Shown here in pieces: positions 62,630 to 64,000 of a stretch of 64,000 nucleotides of DNA. The position numbers and the translations under genes were made by a program. The number at the start of each line of letters is the position of its first letter. The first letter of the stretch is position 1. The stretch is from an uncultured Acidobacteriota bacterium (GTDB lineage Bacteria; Acidobacteriota; Blastocatellia; Pyrinomonadales; Pyrinomonadaceae): contig CADEGD010000019.1 of NCBI GenBank assembly GCA_902826795.1, forward strand, positions 1 to 64,000. The letters run 5' to 3'. Below the pieces are notes generated by a model, which was not told the DNA's origin, ran no database searches, and saw only the letters and a program-made list of their open reading frames with translations.

Positions 62630-63414
62630 CGGTTGGTATTGCTGTTCGAAGTGTTTGCGACCGGTGCCGGCTGGTTTGCCGCAGCTATCTCCGCGTCAAT
62701 GACTCCACGCATCGTAGCGACGTTCATATCAGCAAACGCGATCGGCTTGTTATTGATGTAAACAGTCGGCGTCGACCGAACACCGATCGCGTTCGCCCTA
62801 GCCATGTCGAGCTCGATGCGGCCTCGCGTTCCCATTCCGCTCGCATCGTTTTCCCACTGCTGCATGTTCAGGCCGATCTTCTCGGCGTAACCACGCCAGA
62901 TCTCTTTATAGTTCGGAGCGTTGGCCCATGCCTGTTGATTGGTCATCAACTGGTCCATCATCGCCCAGAATTTCGGCTGTCCCTGCATACCGGCAGCCTC
63001 GACCGACGCGGCTGCTTCCATTGCCTTATCATGAATCGAAAGCGGCAAGTGGCGGAAGATGAACCGGACGTTCTTGTTGCCCGCATAAAGCCCCTGAAGT
63101 TCCTTCATCTCAGGATGCGCCGACGCACATGACGGGCACTGGAAATCGGCAAACTCTTCAACCGTGACCGCCGCCGTCGGCTGGCCGATCGCATACACGG
63201 GCGAAGCGCCTGCCGGAGCATTCGCAGGAACAGTCGCCTGCGGACGCGGAGCGTTAGCCGCATTCGTCGAACGATTTGAGGCTGTAGAGTTATTAGCCAC
63301 CGGCGGCTTAGAAGTGCTGTATAGCATCGCAATACCGCCGACCGTCATCGCGAGCACAATACCGATGATCACCAAAGGAACAAGACTGCTTTTCTTCTGT
63401 GGTTGTTTTGCCAT
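62626..63414 (-). CDS. DsbA-like thiol-disulfide oxidoreductase, membrane-anchored
   Basis: A 262-residue protein with an N-terminal membrane anchor (SLVPLVIIGIVLAMTVGGIAML), a Ser/Thr/Asn/Ala/Pro-rich linker (about residues 35-70), and a thioredoxin-fold DsbA-like domain with active site FQCPSCASAHPEM (Cys93, Cys96). The helical insertion and GVRSTPTVYINNKPIAF with its cis-Pro are conserved. It would form disulfides in exported proteins and be reoxidised by the VKOR protein encoded directly downstream (four-base overlap). Confidence 0.92.
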   Translation of the reverse strand: MAKQPQKKSSLVPLVIIGIVLAMTVGGIAMLYSTSKPPVANNSTASNRSTNAANAPRPQATVPANAPAGASPVYAIGQPTAAVTVEEFADFQCPSCASAHPEMKELQGLYAGNKNVRFIFRHLPLSIHDKAMEAAASVEAAGMQGQPKFWAMMDQLMTNQQAWANAPNYKEIWRGYAEKIGLNMQQWENDASGMGTRGRIELDMARANAIGVRSTPTVYINNKPIAFADMNVATMRGVIDAEIAAANQPAPVANTSNSNTNR

Positions 63415-63421
63415 TTTGAAA

Positions 63422-64000
63422 TTATCTGACTACTCTTAGACGCTTCGGCTCTGATTTTCGCTCGCCGAGTTCCTTGATGTTTTCTAGAGTCTTTGCGTGA
63501 ATGCCGTCCGCGTCGAGGCCGTACTTTGCAAGCAGCAGCCGCGGATCGCCGTGGGTCACGATCTTGTCAGGCACGCCCATTCGAACGACTTTAACGGCGT
63601 CTTGCATACCCTTCGATTCCAGCAACTCCATCACCGCCGAGCCGAATCCGCCCGCAAGATACGCTTCCTCGACCGTAACGATCAGGCGATGATCTTCGAG
63701 CAAAGACACTATCAATTCTTCATCCAGCGGTTTCACGAATCTCGCGTTTACGACCGTCGCATCGACGCCGTCCTTCTCCAGCATCCTCGCCGCATCCATC
63801 GACGGGTTGACCATCGATCCGTACGCGACGATCGCTACATCCGAACCTTCTCGCAGCACTTCGCCCTTGCCGATCTCTAAGACGTGAGGTTCGCGCGTGA
63901 TGTCGGCTCCGACGCCGTTGCCGCGCGGATATCGCAGGGCCGCCGGCCCGTCGAACTCTATCCCCGTCAGCATCATGTCGCGCATTTCTCCCTCGTCTTT
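63422..64000 (-). CDS. dxs: 1-deoxy-D-xylulose-5-phosphate synthase, C-terminal part (5' end outside window)
   Basis: The 193 visible residues begin KDEGEMRDMMLTGI and continue GPAALRYPRGNGVGAD, VAIVAYGSMVNPSMDAARML, DATVVNARFVKPLDEELI, and LIVTVEEAYLAGGFGSAVMELL, the transketolase-type pyrimidine-binding and C-terminal domains of Dxs. The enzyme makes DXP from pyruvate and glyceraldehyde-3-P at the start of the MEP isoprenoid pathway. The frame is open to the window end at 64000. It is followed at seven bases by the DsbA-like gene on the same strand. Confidence 0.93.
   Translation of the reverse strand, partial: KDEGEMRDMMLTGIEFDGPAALRYPRGNGVGADITREPHVLEIGKGEVLREGSDVAIVAYGSMVNPSMDAARMLEKDGVDATVVNARFVKPLDEELIVSLLEDHRLIVTVEEAYLAGGFGSAVMELLESKGMQDAVKVVRMGVPDKIVTHGDPRLLLAKYGLDADGIHAKTLENIKELGERKSEPKRLRVVR

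Overview
The window reads as a chromosomal segment of a free-living Gram-negative-type bacterium, most likely an Acidobacteriota (class Blastocatellia, Pyrinomonas-like). This rests on family content, not on a database search: two VWFA-related proteins of the acidobacterial type, three DUF3857/transglutaminase-like secreted proteins, a DUF1800 protein, several RHH/Phd-PIN toxin-antitoxin pairs, Uma2, and many secreted proteins with N-terminal signal peptides. No rRNA, tRNA, CRISPR array, integrase, transposase or phage structural gene was recognised. Genes are tightly packed on both strands, and convergent neighbours often share stop-codon bases.

Layout. 1-1073: a PIN toxin cut by the window edge, its RHH antitoxin and a small secreted protein. 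1265-4511: a DUF1800 protein and a serine beta-lactamase-fold hydrolase. 4508-14439: a surface-polysaccharide locus with galE and two GT4 glycosyltransferases on the minus strand, then a GT2, an ABC exporter (Wzm and Wzt with a C-terminal cargo-recognition domain), a TylF-like methyltransferase, a second methyltransferase and a large GT2. Together these could make, modify, cap and export a polysaccharide; manB-type phosphomannomutase at 30291 could supply sugar precursors. 14436-20367: rhomboid protease, Uma2 protein, dicarboxylate symporter, an Fe-S PD-(D/E)XK nuclease, a Phd/PIN toxin-antitoxin pair with a strong palindromic operator, and a GlcD-like FAD oxidase. 20368-24980: two uncharacterised minus-strand genes (one CrtA-like), a LamG-like secreted protein, a three-enzyme peptidoglycan hydrolase and a SixA-like phosphatase.

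25072-27986 carries TPR, AraC, SnoaL-like and VOC genes with the remains of a local duplication. 28055-33898 holds the VWFA pair, phosphomannomutase and a penicillin acylase. 33966-38927 holds a small secreted protein, an RTX-repeat protein ending in an M91-like zinc protease domain, a membrane protein and lepA. 39087-43926 holds YtxH/DUF948-like stress-type proteins, a secreted protein, an APC permease and an uncharacterised protein. 43970-48848 holds a GDT1-like protein, a decayed rhuM, a DHH phosphoesterase, a GNAT acetyltransferase, a structured intergenic region and two metallo-beta-lactamase-fold hydrolases. 48850-51806 holds a polytopic membrane protein and class I aldolase fbaB. 52024-57585 is a tandem of three DUF3857 proteins, of which only the third keeps a transglutaminase Cys-His-Asp triad. 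57660-64000 holds an M16 protease, an ECF sigma/anti-sigma pair, a VKOR/DsbA-like disulfide pair and the 3' part of dxs.

Nothing here can be declared a proven new system. The most unusual items are the RTX-M91 protein, the M15-PGB-PGB-lysozyme fusion, the DUF3857 tandem with two apparent pseudoenzymes, the unknown/CrtA-like gene pair, and a perfect 14-bp nested inverted repeat at 46556-46630.
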